The notes beneath the pieces were generated by a model, which was given only the letters and a program-made list of their open reading frames with translations, was not told the origin of the DNA and searched no databases. The translations under genes and the position numbers were made by a program. A DNA stretch of 64,000 nucleotides, taken from contig NC_135019.1 in NCBI RefSeq assembly GCF_051020955.1, positions 21,767,375 to 21,831,374 on the forward strand, in the 5' to 3' direction. Position 1 is the stretch's first letter; each line of letters starts with the position of its first letter. This DNA is from Megalopta genalis. Its lineage: Eukaryota > Arthropoda > Insecta > Hymenoptera > Halictidae. Below are positions 44,452 through 55,420 of this stretch, piece by piece.

Positions 44452-45629
44452 TTAGGTCTACAACTAAGTTCTCGCTGTATTTTTTATGAAAACGCAACTT
44501 TATTGTGAAAAAATGATTATGAATGACTCATTCAAAGTATTGCCCATCGCTAGCTACAACTTTTGCCCATCTTTCTGGCAGAGCTCGAATACCGTTACGA
44601 TAATAGTCTTCGTCTTTTGAGGCTATCCACGAATTAAGCCATTTTTTGATGTCTTCATATGAGCGAAACTGCTGATCAGCCAGACTATGCGCCACTGAAC
44701 GGAACAAATAATAATCGGATGGCGCAATGTCTGGGGAATATGGCGGGTGGGGTAGGACTTCCCATTTGAGCGTTTCTACGTAGGTTTTAACGGGTCACGT
44801 ATTGTGGCCGTTTTTCGCGCAGTGCTCGGCTCAGTCGCATCAATCGTAGTCGATACCGTTCCCCAGTGATGGTTTCGTTCGGTTTCAACGGCTCATAATA
44901 AATAACACCGACTTGGTCCCACCAAATACACAGCATAACCTTCTCAGCGTGGATATTCGGCCAAGCCGACGACGTAGAAGCATGACCGGGCAGTCCCCAT
45001 GACTTTCTTTTCTTGGGGTTGCTGTAATGAATCCATTTTTCATCACCCGTCACGATGCGATGAAGAAAACCCTTCCTTTTTTGCCGCTGGAGCAGTTGTT
45101 CACAGGTGAAATAACGACGCTCAACGTCTCTTGGCTTCAAATCATAAGGACCCCAAGTTCCTTGCTCCTAATGCAGAAGCAAGTTGTTCTTGCGTTTGGC
45201 ACGGATCCTCATCAAGCAATGCATCCAATTCAGCGTCTTCGAATGTTTTTGGCCTTCCTTCACGCGGGCGATCGTCAACATTGAATTCACCGTCTCTGAA
45301 GCGACGAAACCAATCACGGCACGTTGTTTCACTTAGAGCAGCATCTCCGTAAACTTTGTGGAGCTCTCGATGCACTTCAGCCGCCGTTTTCTTCGAATGA
45401 AATAAGAAAATCAACACTTCCCGCAAATGACGATTATTTGGCACAAAACCAGACATCTTCACACAATCAAAAGTAAATGACGCCAAAACAAATTCACTAA
45501 CGTGTCAACGGGGGTTGTTTACCAGATGTCTAAGCTTGGTTCATGACGTTTTGGTTATGTCTAAATCGACCAGCACTTATTGCTGGAGCCATCTATAGGC
45601 AAACAGCGAGAACTTAGTTGTAGACCTAA
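44452..45629 (-). mobile_element. mariner with internal deletions (1.18 kb)
   Basis: TA duplications at 44450-44451 and 45630-45631. Perfect terminal repeats of at least 27 bp begin TTAGGTCTACAACTAAGTTC. It is inserted in the piggyBac B transposase gene. Removing it and one TA restores the piggyBac reading frame at GKI/SFITYNP. The sequence belongs to a different mariner lineage from the one at 21327. Confidence 0.9.
44528..45456 (-). pseudogene. mariner transposase with two deletions
   Basis: Start MSGFVPNNRHLREVLIF, with the first helix-turn-helix intact (SETTCRDWFRRFRDGEF). The sequence jumps from LASALGARN to DLKPRDVERRY, losing the second helix-turn-helix. IVTGDEKWIHYSNPKKRKSW (first catalytic Asp) is intact. 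After LREKRPQYVTR the part with the second catalytic Asp is deleted, and the frame-shifted C-terminus runs to SDGQYFE at 44530. It cannot be catalytic, but it is otherwise little mutated and the ends are perfect, so it could be moved by a related transposase. Confidence 0.85.
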
Positions 45630-47355
45630 TAATTTTGCCCTTGAATTTCACAACGGACTCATCGATGGATATTTCTCTATCCGGTGTATAATACGCTTAG
45701 AATTTGTCACCAATATAATCCAGAAAGTTGCTCACTTTTTGGATTCTCGTTGATACATTTCTATTTGTGGAAACATTTTCATTCAGATGTAACATCCAAA
45801 ATATTTGGAAAAATCTTTCCTTCCGAAACATATCTCTAAAAAATGGTATGTTTCCAATATAATCCTTCGTCCAATAATATTTCATGTTAGGAATTGGTAT
45901 AGTTCCCATGTTCAGGACTACACCCAAAAAAGCTGTTAACTCCTCCACGTTGATCGAGCTGATAAGCCCTGCTCTTCTATTTTATTTTGGGCATATTTAT
46001 TTGTCTCTAGTACAATTTTTTCAAGCAGTGTGTCTGTGAAGAAGAGTCTAAAAAAGTCGATAGGTTCCGTGCAATTCAAGGGTACATTCGGTCCAACAGT
46101 CTTCCATCCCGCCGAATAATTAGTTTTTGATTGTGGCTGATCTGTGTACGTAACGTCTCTCCAAGTAGTAAATTCGTTTATATTACTATTCTCATTTTCA
46201 TCATTTTCTTCTGTTTCACTGTCGCTGGATATTGTTAACTGCCTTACTCGTCGCTTCACGGGAACTATGTCACTATCAGAGTCACTGCAATCGTTATCAC
46301 TTTCTCTATCATAGTCAGTATTCAAGAGGCCAAAATAAAACTCTTCATCGTTATTGTCAGTTTCACTGAACACTTCTTGCGGTAACTTCCTTTTTGCCAT
46401 TTTGGGGAATTATTTTAGAATATTTTGAGAAGAGAGAATGTCTAATTACTGTTAAATACAGTTTATAAAATATTCTTTGGAATTCTACAAGGTATCGTCG
46501 AATGTTGTCGATTTCATTACGTTAAAAAGACGACTGACTCGTCACTGCGTCTTGCATGGTGAGCGCTGGGTCACAAGTTTTGTTTAGATTAGATTACGTT
46601 ATCTCCAATCGATGGAGCACCGTATTGGTTCGTGAATAGGTTCTTTAGGCATTGAGATTTGTATAGGAGAAGTGTAAACTGATACATGAATGCATACAGT
46701 ATACGATTCGTATAGTTCCTTGCTGTGGTGGCTGAGAGCAGGCATACGACCGGAACGGTACAAAGGCTTTGGTGGCTGAGAGTGGACATACGACCGCAAA
46801 GGGTTAATCTTGACACGTGCTCTAAAAGTTTTCAATGTAATCTTGGCTATGGCTTGAACCACCACCTGGGACCAGGTGCCGAAGGGGTCGCTATACGTGG
46901 AACCCTTGGCATGAGCCGTCAGGGCCCACGGTACCCGCGAGGGTCAGGCTGCGGGTTGAGGTGGAATTTGGCTAAAGACCGGAAATTTGTATCATGGGTG
47001 GAATTGACATAATTCCGGTGGAGAGAAGAGCTTCGCACGCATCGCCGGATGTATATTGTAAGTATTGTTGACGACCGTTCTGAACTATTGACATATGTGA
47101 ACTCATACCGCAGTAAAACACTGTTCGATCAATCTCGATCCGGCACTGAACGGCGGGCGCCGCGTCAAAGTCCGCCAGCTGCAGAAGCTGGATATATGCC
47201 TCCTCATTGGACGGGTTGACGCTCTCCATGGCACACCTGCAGTCGTAGCCGATAATGGCGGACGCAATGCGTATAACCGCGACTAACGCGACAGTTTGCG
47301 CAGCGTACATCTCTCTGGGTTTATCCGAACTTAACTGATCTCTAGCCTCGGCCAC

Positions 47356-47567
47356 GGATATAAATCTCCTTGGCAGTAAGGGTCGATTGGAGGGGATTGC
47401 GGATGTGGACGCAACATATAGCTGACAGTGGTGCGTGTTTTAGTTTGTTGATATGGACGGTTTTTATCCTACCCTTTATCTTAAGTTGTACGTTGGTATC
47501 CGATAACACTCCGACCACCTCGTATGGACCGTGGTATTCGGCGTCGAACTTCCCTTTTTGGGGCTCC
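47356..47567 (-). pseudogene. gypsy integrase C-terminal end
   Basis: The - strand reads KEPQKGKFDAEYHGPYEVVG, then TNVQLKIKGRIKTVHINKLK, the C-terminal domain and end of a Ty3/gypsy polyprotein. It is cut from the rest of integrase (49900 onward) by piggyBac E at TTAA. The env start at 47355 follows almost immediately, so pol and env are adjacent. Confidence 0.85.
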
Positions 47568-47571
47568 TTAA

Positions 47572-49895
47572 CCCTTTCCTTACGGCAGTCTGCTCCGCTG
47601 GAGTGACGCCACTGAACGGATCACCGTGCCGCGAAGTGTGCATTTTTCTCGCCAGTAGTCTTCGATATTCGGACTAACGTTTTTCAACGCCACTTTGTGA
47701 TTGACTTGTATGTACACTTTTTTAAGAGCTACATAACAACTGTTTCATCGTATTATAGGAAAAACATGAAAATGAGTATATTGTATGAATATTCAGTTAT
47801 TTACATATTTACAAAAATTTTGCTATTATATTATTATAAGTAAAAATACAATTTGGGGTACTTAGACATTAAATTATAATTTTTAGTAATTTAATTGAAA
47901 ATGATAAATTCTAAAACAAGGGTCGACGCAGAGACCTACATTACAATCTTGGCATTCGTATCAAGACTCGCGTCTTTCGTCATTTGCGCTGCAGACAACG
48001 CACATTCTCTTTCGGTTTTTTCCAGCTGGTACATAGAGTGAAGGAAAATGTCGCTCTATTAATCGTAATGGATTATTATTGGCTGTTCGCTGATGATAAT
48101 TAGTAGTCTTATGATATTTTTCCAGTATTTCCCGGATTAATTCTAACTGAAACTTGGCCATAGAAATGGCTTCTTGGATTTTATGTTTATACAGACAATA
48201 CGCATTCCACACACATATGTCTAATAAATGCAAAAAAAAAATGGGGTACCATTTTAGGGATTTGCGCGTTGAACTGACAGTACTGATTACCATTTCTGCT
48301 TTATCGACGGCACCCATAGAATCATTGTAATCTGATACGCAGAGAGGTTTTTAAGTAATTTTTTTTCCGCCATGCCTAGAAACCGTTGTAAATTCTGATG
48401 TATGCATGGTAGACAGCATGTATACATCCTTTTCGTCCGCCCACTTTATAACTAGTAAATTTTTGGATGACCGAAAAGATGCCTCTCCCTTTCTTAGTCT
48501 ATCATGAATCTCCGGCATTCCTTTGCGCCTTTTCCTTACAGTTCCGCATGCATTTGTGTAGTTGTTATATAATAAATTGAACAAGGCTGGACTGGAATAC
48601 CAGTTATCTACGAACAGCGTATGGCCTTTTCCTAAGTAGGGCTTCATAACTGTTTCTACTATTGCCCCCGACTTCCCAATTTCCTTATTTTCGCTATTGA
48701 CTTTGGTCGATGATCCGGCATACACAATAATATTTTTTACAAACCCTGTTCGGCAATCACTAAGTATAAACGATTTAATGCCGAATCTACTTCTTTTCGA
48801 AGGAATATATTGTTTAAAGGATAGTCGCCCTTTATACAAAAGCAAACTCTCGTCAATGCATAATTTTTGATAGGGATAGAATGATTCGTTAAATGCATTT
48901 CGGAGCATATCAATGATGTTCCTTATTTTATATATCCGATCATTGGTGGCTCTAACATCATGGCTGAAATGTAGCATCTCTAACAGTTTCAAATATCGAT
49001 CTCTAGCCATAATTTCTCCGAAGACATCACTACGCAGAAGTATGTCTTTACTCCAATATTCCACCAGGGATAATTTCTTATTACGTGTCATAAGAAATGA
49101 GAGAGCGAAAAAACAGTACAATTCGGATACTGTTGTTCCGTTTACATCCTCCATATCGTTGTTTTCTTTTTTTTTTTGACCAATAATCATTCGTTTCATG
49201 TGCAATATATTGTACGAATTCTTCTGAGACGAAAAGTTCAAAATAATCATTGATTTTTGCCGATCTGCTGATATTTGGTATAATCCCTGCATGTTTTGCC
49301 GTAAACGGATGTATTTTAGGAACGAAAGTTTTTGAAGTCCATGTGTCGCAGTGGTCGTCATTGTCTTCGTCATCCTTTTCTATTTCTGAGTGTGAGGTAT
49401 CACATATAGTCCTTTTTTTCTCTGTACAATGAAATTGTTTTCGTTTTCATTTTCGGAATCGTACTCTGTATCAGTCAATCCATTGAAAAATAGATTTCTC
49501 TTTGAATTCCACTGTGACATTCTAACATGGGCGCAAAAAACATATAATACAAATTTTTAACAAAGCTTCAAACAAAATGTTCAAATATGATCAAATGTTT
49601 ATCGAATGTTTCTAACCTGAAAATTGACCTCAAAACTGTAAAATTAGACACTAATCTTTCCAATTTCTCTCGCTTTCTTTCAATTACTTATAACGGTTCA
49701 AGAGGGATTTTGTACTATAATCCTGGTTTCATATAGTCGCGTCTTGTATCGTACAAATATTCCAGTATCCAGTAGAAAAAAACAAAAGCTTATTAAGATT
49801 TAATCCAATATGGGTCAATAGAATCAAGAGATACTCTATCGGTACAGTACATTTTTTTTTACCAGCGCCTATAGGCGGCACCCGTAATGAAAGGG
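47572..49895 (-). mobile_element. piggyBac E, complete ends (2324 bp)
   Basis: TTAA duplications at 47568-47571 and 49896-49899. Ends are CCCTTTCCTTACGG (left) and ...CCGTAATGAAAGGG (right). The right subterminal region has the palindrome-like gcgcctataggcggc. It is inserted in the gypsy integrase; removing it joins DRVYILN to LKEPQKGKFD in frame. Confidence 0.9.
47961..49520 (-). pseudogene. piggyBac E transposase
   Basis: Start MSQWNSKRNLFFNGLTDTEY (49520). Frameshifts occur in A-runs near 49420 and near 49280. A long block from 49373 follows with RDRYLKLLEMLHFSHD, KLCIDESLLLYKGRLSFKQY (first Asp) and GHTLFVDNWYSSPALFNLLY (second). A single stop comes after HGGKKIT, then SDYNDSMGAVDKAEMV (third Asp) and a truncated cysteine-rich end at CVVCSANDERRES. 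Three or four lesions; all catalytic residues remain. Confidence 0.85.
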
Positions 49896-49899
49896 TTAA

Positions 49900-50690
49900 G
49901 AATGTATACTCGATCCCCGGTGGCGAATGTCTGCGCGTTTATCTTACGGTCGTAATACTTTTTAGAACGCGCTTTTGCTCCCTTGAGATTCTGGTGCGCC
50001 TGATTAATTGTGCCCGATAACCTTTCCTGGAGGTTTTGCAGATAGTCGGAATATGATTCGTCGGAAGTCGTGAAGCGCGAGTCAGCCAAGGGGAACCTGG
50101 CTAATTTACCGAAAACCAGCTTGTGGGGTGTAAACAACGTACCCTCGTGAACGCTCGTGTTATAGCTGAGCATGGCGCAAGCGAGCCACTCATCCCAATT
50201 ATTTTTGCTGATGAATTGCTTTAGATATTCGGTTAATACGTGATGCGATCTCTCCAAGGAGCCGTTGCTCTGCGGTCGGAACGCGGTTGTGTGGAATTGT
50301 GAGATTTTTAATCTTTTGGCGATCGCTTTCATTAGCTTACTCATGAAATTAGCTCCTTGGTCGGTGAGAATGGCCTTAGGGGCCCCGAAACGGCAAATAA
50401 GGTGTTCTATTAGAGCAGTGGCTGTGTCGATTGCTGTGGCGTTTTTCAGTGGGACGGCGATGGAGTATTTGGTTAAAAGGTCCTGTCCCGTAAGGATATA
50501 TGTATGGCCGGAGAGTGTGGTACGAAGGGGGCCGACGACGTCGAGGGACACCTTATCGAAGGTCTCTCCAGGTGTGTCTGTAGCGTCATCGGTTGTTTAG
50601 GCTTTACGCGTGTTAGTTTTTTTGTTTGACATTCTAGGCAATTCCTTATGTATTCCTCGACTTCGCGTTTCAAGGTAGGCCAAAAATATT
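49900..50690 (-). pseudogene. gypsy integrase core
   Basis: The - strand has EYIRNCLECQTKKLTRVKP (end of the HHCC zinc domain, 50600-50673). After a frame change it has SLDVVGPLRTTLSGHTYIL (first catalytic Asp), KAILTDQGANFMSKLM (second) and FRPQSNGSLERSHHVL (catalytic Glu), with the usual DD35E spacing. It ends at the piggyBac E insertion. The catalytic core itself is uninterrupted over about 220 codons. Confidence 0.85.
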
Positions 50691-50699
50691 TTTCTCTGA

Positions 50700-52507
50700 T
50701 TCGGCGGTATGTCTTTGTGACCCCTTTGTGTCCGGCAAAAGCCGACCTGTGATTTTCTATTATTAAATCCTGTCGCGAAGCGTTGTCTGGTATTATAATT
50801 TCGTTTGAACAAAAGAAAGATTTGAGTTTGGGTTTGGCTAAACAATTCTAGGATGGTCCTCTGTATCGCGCTCCATTGAACGTGGTCAAGGTCTGTCTTC
50901 GAAATGCTAAATGTGTCGAGTTGGAGTTCTGTTATGTCGAGTAATGAACGTAGACATTCTATTAGGTCGTCGTTGGTTGTCGCGTGGTTAAGTGTTGGTT
51001 TGAGAGGGAGTAGAATCAGTCGTTTCTGACCCAGGTATGAGATTCGTCCGCGTCCTATTGTTCCGTCCTTTATCGTCGGGAGTTTGTCGGCCGCTTTTAA
51101 TTCTGCGGTTCCTATATGGAGTGGCTGTCCGTCGAGCGTAACGAAACCAACTAAATTGTCGTTTCGCATCGTTAGTCGATCTCGAGTATGTATGAGTCTC
51201 CGACGTCGCGATGAAAAGGGTGTGTTTGGATTTTCGACGATCTCCTCTTCGTCGGACGAGGTAGTTTCGGGAGGATGGGTGGTTTCCAAAGGTTTTTTTT
51301 TATTATTTTGATAAGTACATCTGCAATCTGTTACAAAATAACAATAAGCGAGATTTTATAGCTATTTACTCATAATATGTAGATATTTCGCCCACTGGCT
51401 CATATCTTCATTGGTTTTCTTCTAGCTAATATAATTGCTATAAAGGTTTTATCACGTTTTGTTTTTGAGATTAACTTATTTCCTACTTGTCTAGTATTGC
51501 ACCTCGAGTATCTTGAAATCTGTGTCTATTGTCTAGCGGTTTGAATCTTTTGAGTCTGCGCGTATCAGTCTGTTCATTTAGTAGTTCGTTTGCTAACATG
51601 TTTGGGTGAAGTTCGAGTTTGACAGTGTATTTGTCGGTAAAGTTTTTAATTTCATTTTTGACGGTAGGTATCTGTAGGTCATTGCGTATGTTATTATTCG
51701 TTATATACCATGGGGAGTTTGTTATCATGCGGAGAAGTTTCGCCTGAAATCTCTCGAGGATCTCGATGTTGGACACGGAGGATGAGCCCCATAATTGTAT
51801 TCCATATGTCCATATCGGTTTTACGACGCATTTATAGATTATTATTTTGCTTTGAATTGACAATTTTGATTTGGGTATTTCCAAAGGTAACCGTGCGTCT
51901 TCGTCGGAGAAGGGTATGTGTTGGTTGGGCAAGAGTGGAGATGGTACTGAAGGGGGGAGGGAGGAGGTGGATGGTTGCGTACTGTGGTTTCCGATTTGGC
52001 TGGTGTTTGTTCCGTCAGTCAGGGGTTTTCGTCTTACGGCGTCGAATAGAATGGAATCGGAGGAATCGGAAGAGAGGGGATGGAGCGGGACGGGATTGCG
52101 TGAGAGCGCATCTGCGTTCGAATTCGATTTTCCCGTCTTGTAAATGATTTGATATTCGTATTCCGCGAGTTTGAGCCGCCACCGTAGGAGTCTGGAGGTA
52201 GGGTCCTTTACTGAATTTACCCAGACGAAAGGGCGGTGATCTGTGATTAATTTGAAACGTCGGCTGTAGATATGAGGACGGAAATGTTGGACACAGTAAA
52301 CGATAGCCAAACACTCCTTCTCAATCGATGAGTAATTAAGCTCTGCTCCCTGAAGCAGACGCGACGCGTACGCGATCGGTTTATCTTTACCGGGCTCACC
52401 CTGGCTCAAAACGCCCCCAATCGCTAATCTTGAAGCGTCCATGGAGACATTAAATTCCCGGTCGAAGTCTGGGTATTGTAGAAGAGGTTCAGTGGTCAAA
52501 ATCTCTT
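50700..52507 (-). pseudogene. gypsy RNase H and linker to integrase
   Basis: From 52507: LKEILTTEPLLQYPDFDREF, VSMDASRLAIGG (first RNase H Asp), LNYSSIEKECLAIVYCVQHF (Glu), FKLITDHRPFVW (Asp) and NSNADALSRNP. A Ser/Pro-rich linker follows, interrupted by a LINE fragment (51294-51877). The frame rejoins as DARLPLE/TTHPPETTS and continues to 50597 with several later frameshifts near 50800. Confidence 0.85.
51294..51877 (-). mobile_element. 5'-truncated Jockey-like LINE (584 bp)
   Basis: Flanked by an 11-bp duplication (tttccaaaggt at 51283-51293 and 51878-51888) and ending in an A-rich tail on the - strand (T-run at 51293-51301). It encodes the last part of a LINE RT ORF: YKCVVKPIWTYGIQLWGSSS, RFQAKLLRMITNSPWYI, to a stop at 51483. 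Classic target-primed insertion into the gypsy linker. Confidence 0.9.
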
Positions 52508-52511
52508 TTAA

Positions 52512-54577
52512 CACGTTGAGCGCCACGTCAGCCATCGGTGGCTGACACTGGACTTTCCGTTCAGGCCGCGTCAACCATCGATGGCTGACAGCGTGTAACA
52601 TGAGAACTCTAAAATTTTACACTATTTTACGGAATTACAGAAATTATATTTAAAATTTACTTAATTTGGTATCATTTCAGGATTAATGGGATTCATTGTA
52701 ACATGGCAAACATAAAAATGGTTTTCCTTTACAAGTATTACAAAATGTTACAACACGCTTGGTCTTTCTCCTTGCCATCACTCTACCATCTTTTCTTACA
52801 TTTTTGTCATAACACAATTTACAGTACTTTCGAACTTCAGAGACTTTTCCCGATTTTCTTTCGAGTTTGTGTTTTTTTTCTGGATCTTCTTGCAATTCTG
52901 CTCGGTGGAATGTTTTCTTTGTCACAACTTGTAAGATGGACTGCTAATTGTTTCCGAAATTCGGTAATGTTAATTTTCTGCTTCGTAATATTTTTATATA
53001 GAAAGTAACTATTTACAACCGTAGTATTTAATAACAATTCGAAAGCTAGTTTTCTATACCATTTTAGGGACTTGCGTAATGGATTGTTGTAGGCGTTCAT
53101 TTGGTCGGATAAGTCGACAGCTGACTTTTGTCTGTTGTAATCTACTATAATCTGTGGCTTGATCTGGCGTCCTGATCGGCATTCAACATTCACCATTTCT
53201 GACGAGTGCTTTGTCGATAGAACTAGGATGTCCTTCTTATCTTTCCACTTTAAAATGGTTATCCCGTGGTTATTTTCCTTTGCTATGATTTGTCCTCGTT
53301 TTAATTTTGTTGAAAGCACTTGGTGCGAATTTCCTCTTCGATTTGTACGTAACGTTCCCACTAAATGGGTGTTTTTACTAATTAATTTTTCGGCTAATTC
53401 TAAACTTGTATACCAGTTGTCCGTATACAGCGTGTGCCCCTTATAAAACAAATCTTCGCAAAGAGACATTACAATATTAGTGGGCGTAGTTTTTTCTTTC
53501 TCTAAGGTTTTCCCTGTGTATACGCGGAAAGCATAGGTGTATCCCGATCCACAGCACAACTTAAAAATTTTAATTCCATATTTGTGGCGCTTTTGTTTTA
53601 AATATTGCCTAAATACAATGCGGCCACGAAATGGAATCAAGGACTCGTCAATACATATATCCTCGGTCGGATTATAATATTTTTTGTAATTGGTCTCCAA
53701 AATGTCTATAATTGGTTGTATTTTATATAAACGATTGGAACCATTATCGTTTTTGTTGTCTGCAAAATGTAGCATTCTTAGTAATAATTCAAATCGGTTT
53801 CTTGACATGACCGCTCTTGGGAACGTTTGCAAATAGGCAGGATCATTAGACCAATAATGGTGTATGGCCGGCAATTTTACTAATCCCATCCATAGGACGA
53901 GTCCAAATAATCTCTTTATTTCAGACTTACTTGTTTCTGTCCACTTTGCCAAGCGCTGCGTGTATCCAGCTTCTATTTTTTGTGCTGCATATATGTTGGT
54001 TTGTTCGGCAATTTCCTCCATGAGTTCATCCGGCACAAATAATTGATAGCTGGTTTGTACGGCTATGTCTGATCCTATAAGCTCCCTTATAAACCCCGAA
54101 GGATGTGTAAATGGCACAATCTTTGGCTGATTGCCCCTCGGGTCATGCCATTCTTCAACAATCTCCTCCTCCTCTTCGTCAGAGGATAAAAATACATCCA
54201 GTCTAAGCCGTTTTCTAGCAAAAATAATTTCACTGCTGCTGTCGCTTTCACACTCTCGGACTGACATTTTGACGCTGAGGGCTAAAGAAAATTTTTGTCT
54301 GCACGGAGCTAAGAACTGTAATGAACTGATTTGTCGCAAAGGCAACACCAGCCACAAATCCATTTCAAAGAAATCTTATCTGAGCGGGCCAAGCGGTAAA
54401 GAACGCAAAACAGACTTGGCGCGTAACGTGTTGAACCAATACCTATAGGTATCACGATTCAAACGTAAACTATCTTTTATTGCGATCGGAAACACCGGCC
54501 TTACAATACCAGCGCGTAAAAGCGGCGCGCGTGGCCTGAACGGGATTGCTTTAGAAAAACGCGTGGCGCTCAACGTG
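52512..54577 (-). mobile_element. piggyBac P, near-intact (2066 bp)
   Basis: TTAA duplications at 52508-52511 and 54578-54581. Terminal repeats CACGTTGAGCGCCACG are perfect at both ends. The left subterminal region has two palindromic motifs (gtcagccatcggtggctgac and a weaker second copy) separated by a ggactttccgttcaggccgcg-like box. The right end has the same box (ggcctgaacgg). It is inserted in gypsy pol; removal joins AFTTL to KEILTTEP in frame. Confidence 0.95.
52683..54267 (-). pseudogene. piggyBac P transposase, one frameshift
   Basis: The most likely start is MSVRECESDSSSEIIF (54267). Acidic N-terminus, then MEEIAEQTNIYAAQKIEAGY, SRNRFELLLRMLHFADN, DICIDESLIPFRGRIVFR (first catalytic Asp), HTLYTDNWYTSLELAEKL (second) and VDYNRQKSAVDLSDQM (third). 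A single shift in a run of eight A near 52870 separates this from the C-terminal cysteine-rich domain KYCKLCYDKNVRKDG ... FCNTCKGKPFLCLPCYNESH. About 528 residues if read through. It could be a genuine lesion or a homopolymer miscall. This is the best-preserved transposase of its kind here. Confidence 0.9.
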
Positions 54578-54581
54578 TTAA

Positions 54582-55420
54582 GGTCGTAAATGCAAGGTTT
54601 TGTGACGCGCCCCATTCGAACCTGGAGTCCCTTTTTAGAAGTGTGGTTAATGGTTTGGAGATTTTCGAAAATTTATCTATAAATCGTCGGTAATAGCCCG
54701 CGAGACCGAGGAACTCGCGGACGTTCTTCGCGGTTTTAGGACATGGGAATTCTGCTACTGCCCGGGTTTTATCCGGGGATGGTATTACACCGTCCTTGGT
54801 TATTACGTGTCCGAGGTAGGCCACTTCCTTATGTAGGAATCCGCATTTCGCGGGTTGTAATTTTAAGTTCGCGGTCCGTAGTCGTTCTGCTAGTTTCTGA
54901 AATTTCGCCCGGTGTTCAGAGAGGCTTCAGGAGTAAATTACAATGTTGTCGAGATAAACGAAGAGCTCGGAGCCCTGCAGACCCGAAAGGATCGAGTCCA
55001 TTAGCCGTTGGAAGGTGGCCGGTGCATTTCGAAGCCCAAACGGCATTCGATTGAACTGGTAGTGAGTGACCATAAGGCGTCGAGAACGCGGTTTTTGCTG
55101 CGTCGGCTGGGTTCATGGCGATTTGGTGGAACCCGCTAGCCAAGTCGAACACGCTAAAGTACTTTGCACTCCCGAGCTGGTCTAGAATTTCGAGGATGCT
55201 CGGGAGTGGATACGCGTCCGCGGTTGATTTTTCATTCAAAGCACGAAAATCAATCACCATGCGACAGCGTTTGCTACCGTCCGCGGCGGCCTTTTTGGGC
55301 ACTATCCAGAGGGGCGAATTGTACGGTGATTTTGGCGGTGATACAATTTTATTTTCTAATAATTCCTTCATTTGTTTATTGATTTCATCTTTATGAATGG
55401 GCGGGTACCTGTATTGTTTT
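54582..55420 (-). pseudogene. gypsy reverse transcriptase
   Basis: The - strand block 54916-55371 has SPYNSPLWIVPKKAAADGSK, RMVIDFRALNEKSTADAYPL and YFSVFDLASGFHQIAMN (first catalytic Asp). A 4-bp duplication (tcac) near 55065 shifts the frame before MPFGLRNAPATFQRLMDSI. The catalytic box reads FVYLDNIVIY, with Asn in place of the second Asp, followed by a TGA stop. The connection domain (YLGHVITKDGVIPSPDKTRA ... GYYRRFIDKFSKISKPL) runs to the piggyBac P site. It is inactive. Confidence 0.85.

Larger units (their letters stand above)
43446..46400 (-). pseudogene. piggyBac B transposase, split by mariner
   Basis: Start MAKRKLPQEVFSETDNNDEE (46400), acidic N-terminus, one frameshift near 45945, then TRIQKVSNFLDYIGDKF and a stop. 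The catalytic region ISIDESVVKFKGK precedes the mariner, and the gene resumes in frame after it as FITYNPKKPT, followed by a TAA stop. The long block 43446-44393 holds YHIFTDRYFTGIPLAQELL (second Asp), CVDKADQLASSYCF (third Asp) and the tail CDTCTRKPGLHVGECFEKYH. Apart from the mariner there are two stops and one shift, so it was active fairly recently. Confidence 0.85.
43261..46803 (-). mobile_element. piggyBac B, complete ends, carrying a mariner
   Basis: TTAA duplications at 43257-43260 and 46804-46807. Ends are CCCTTTGTGGTCGGATT at the left and ...CGACCGCAAAGGG at the right. Next to the right end are two direct copies of a unit containing ggtggctgagag and catacgaccg. Without the mariner it is about 2.36 kb. 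Its insertion splits env. A 168-bp copy of its left end sits at the same env site at 63103. Confidence 0.9.
42697..47355 (-). pseudogene. env-like glycoprotein gene, copy 1, split by piggyBac B
   Basis: The N-terminal part (46808-47355) starts with a hydrophobic signal-like segment and contains RTVFYCGMSSHMS, then is frame-shifted. The middle part resumes across piggyBac B at 43256 and runs to 42697, with motifs NICGYTFIRTEYPKLFI and QQVLRNALTLAQ before being cut off, so the C-terminal membrane anchor is lost. Compared with copy 2 it lacks about 97 bp just inside the piggyBac junction. It lies directly after gypsy pol, in the env position. The protein looks like a captured viral class III-type fusion glycoprotein as found in some insect LTR elements (recognition from memory, unverified). 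Confidence 0.7.

Noticed and set aside
51710..52147. 145-codon open frame on the + strand
   Set aside because: Antisense of the LINE tail and gypsy linker, both confidently assigned on the - strand.
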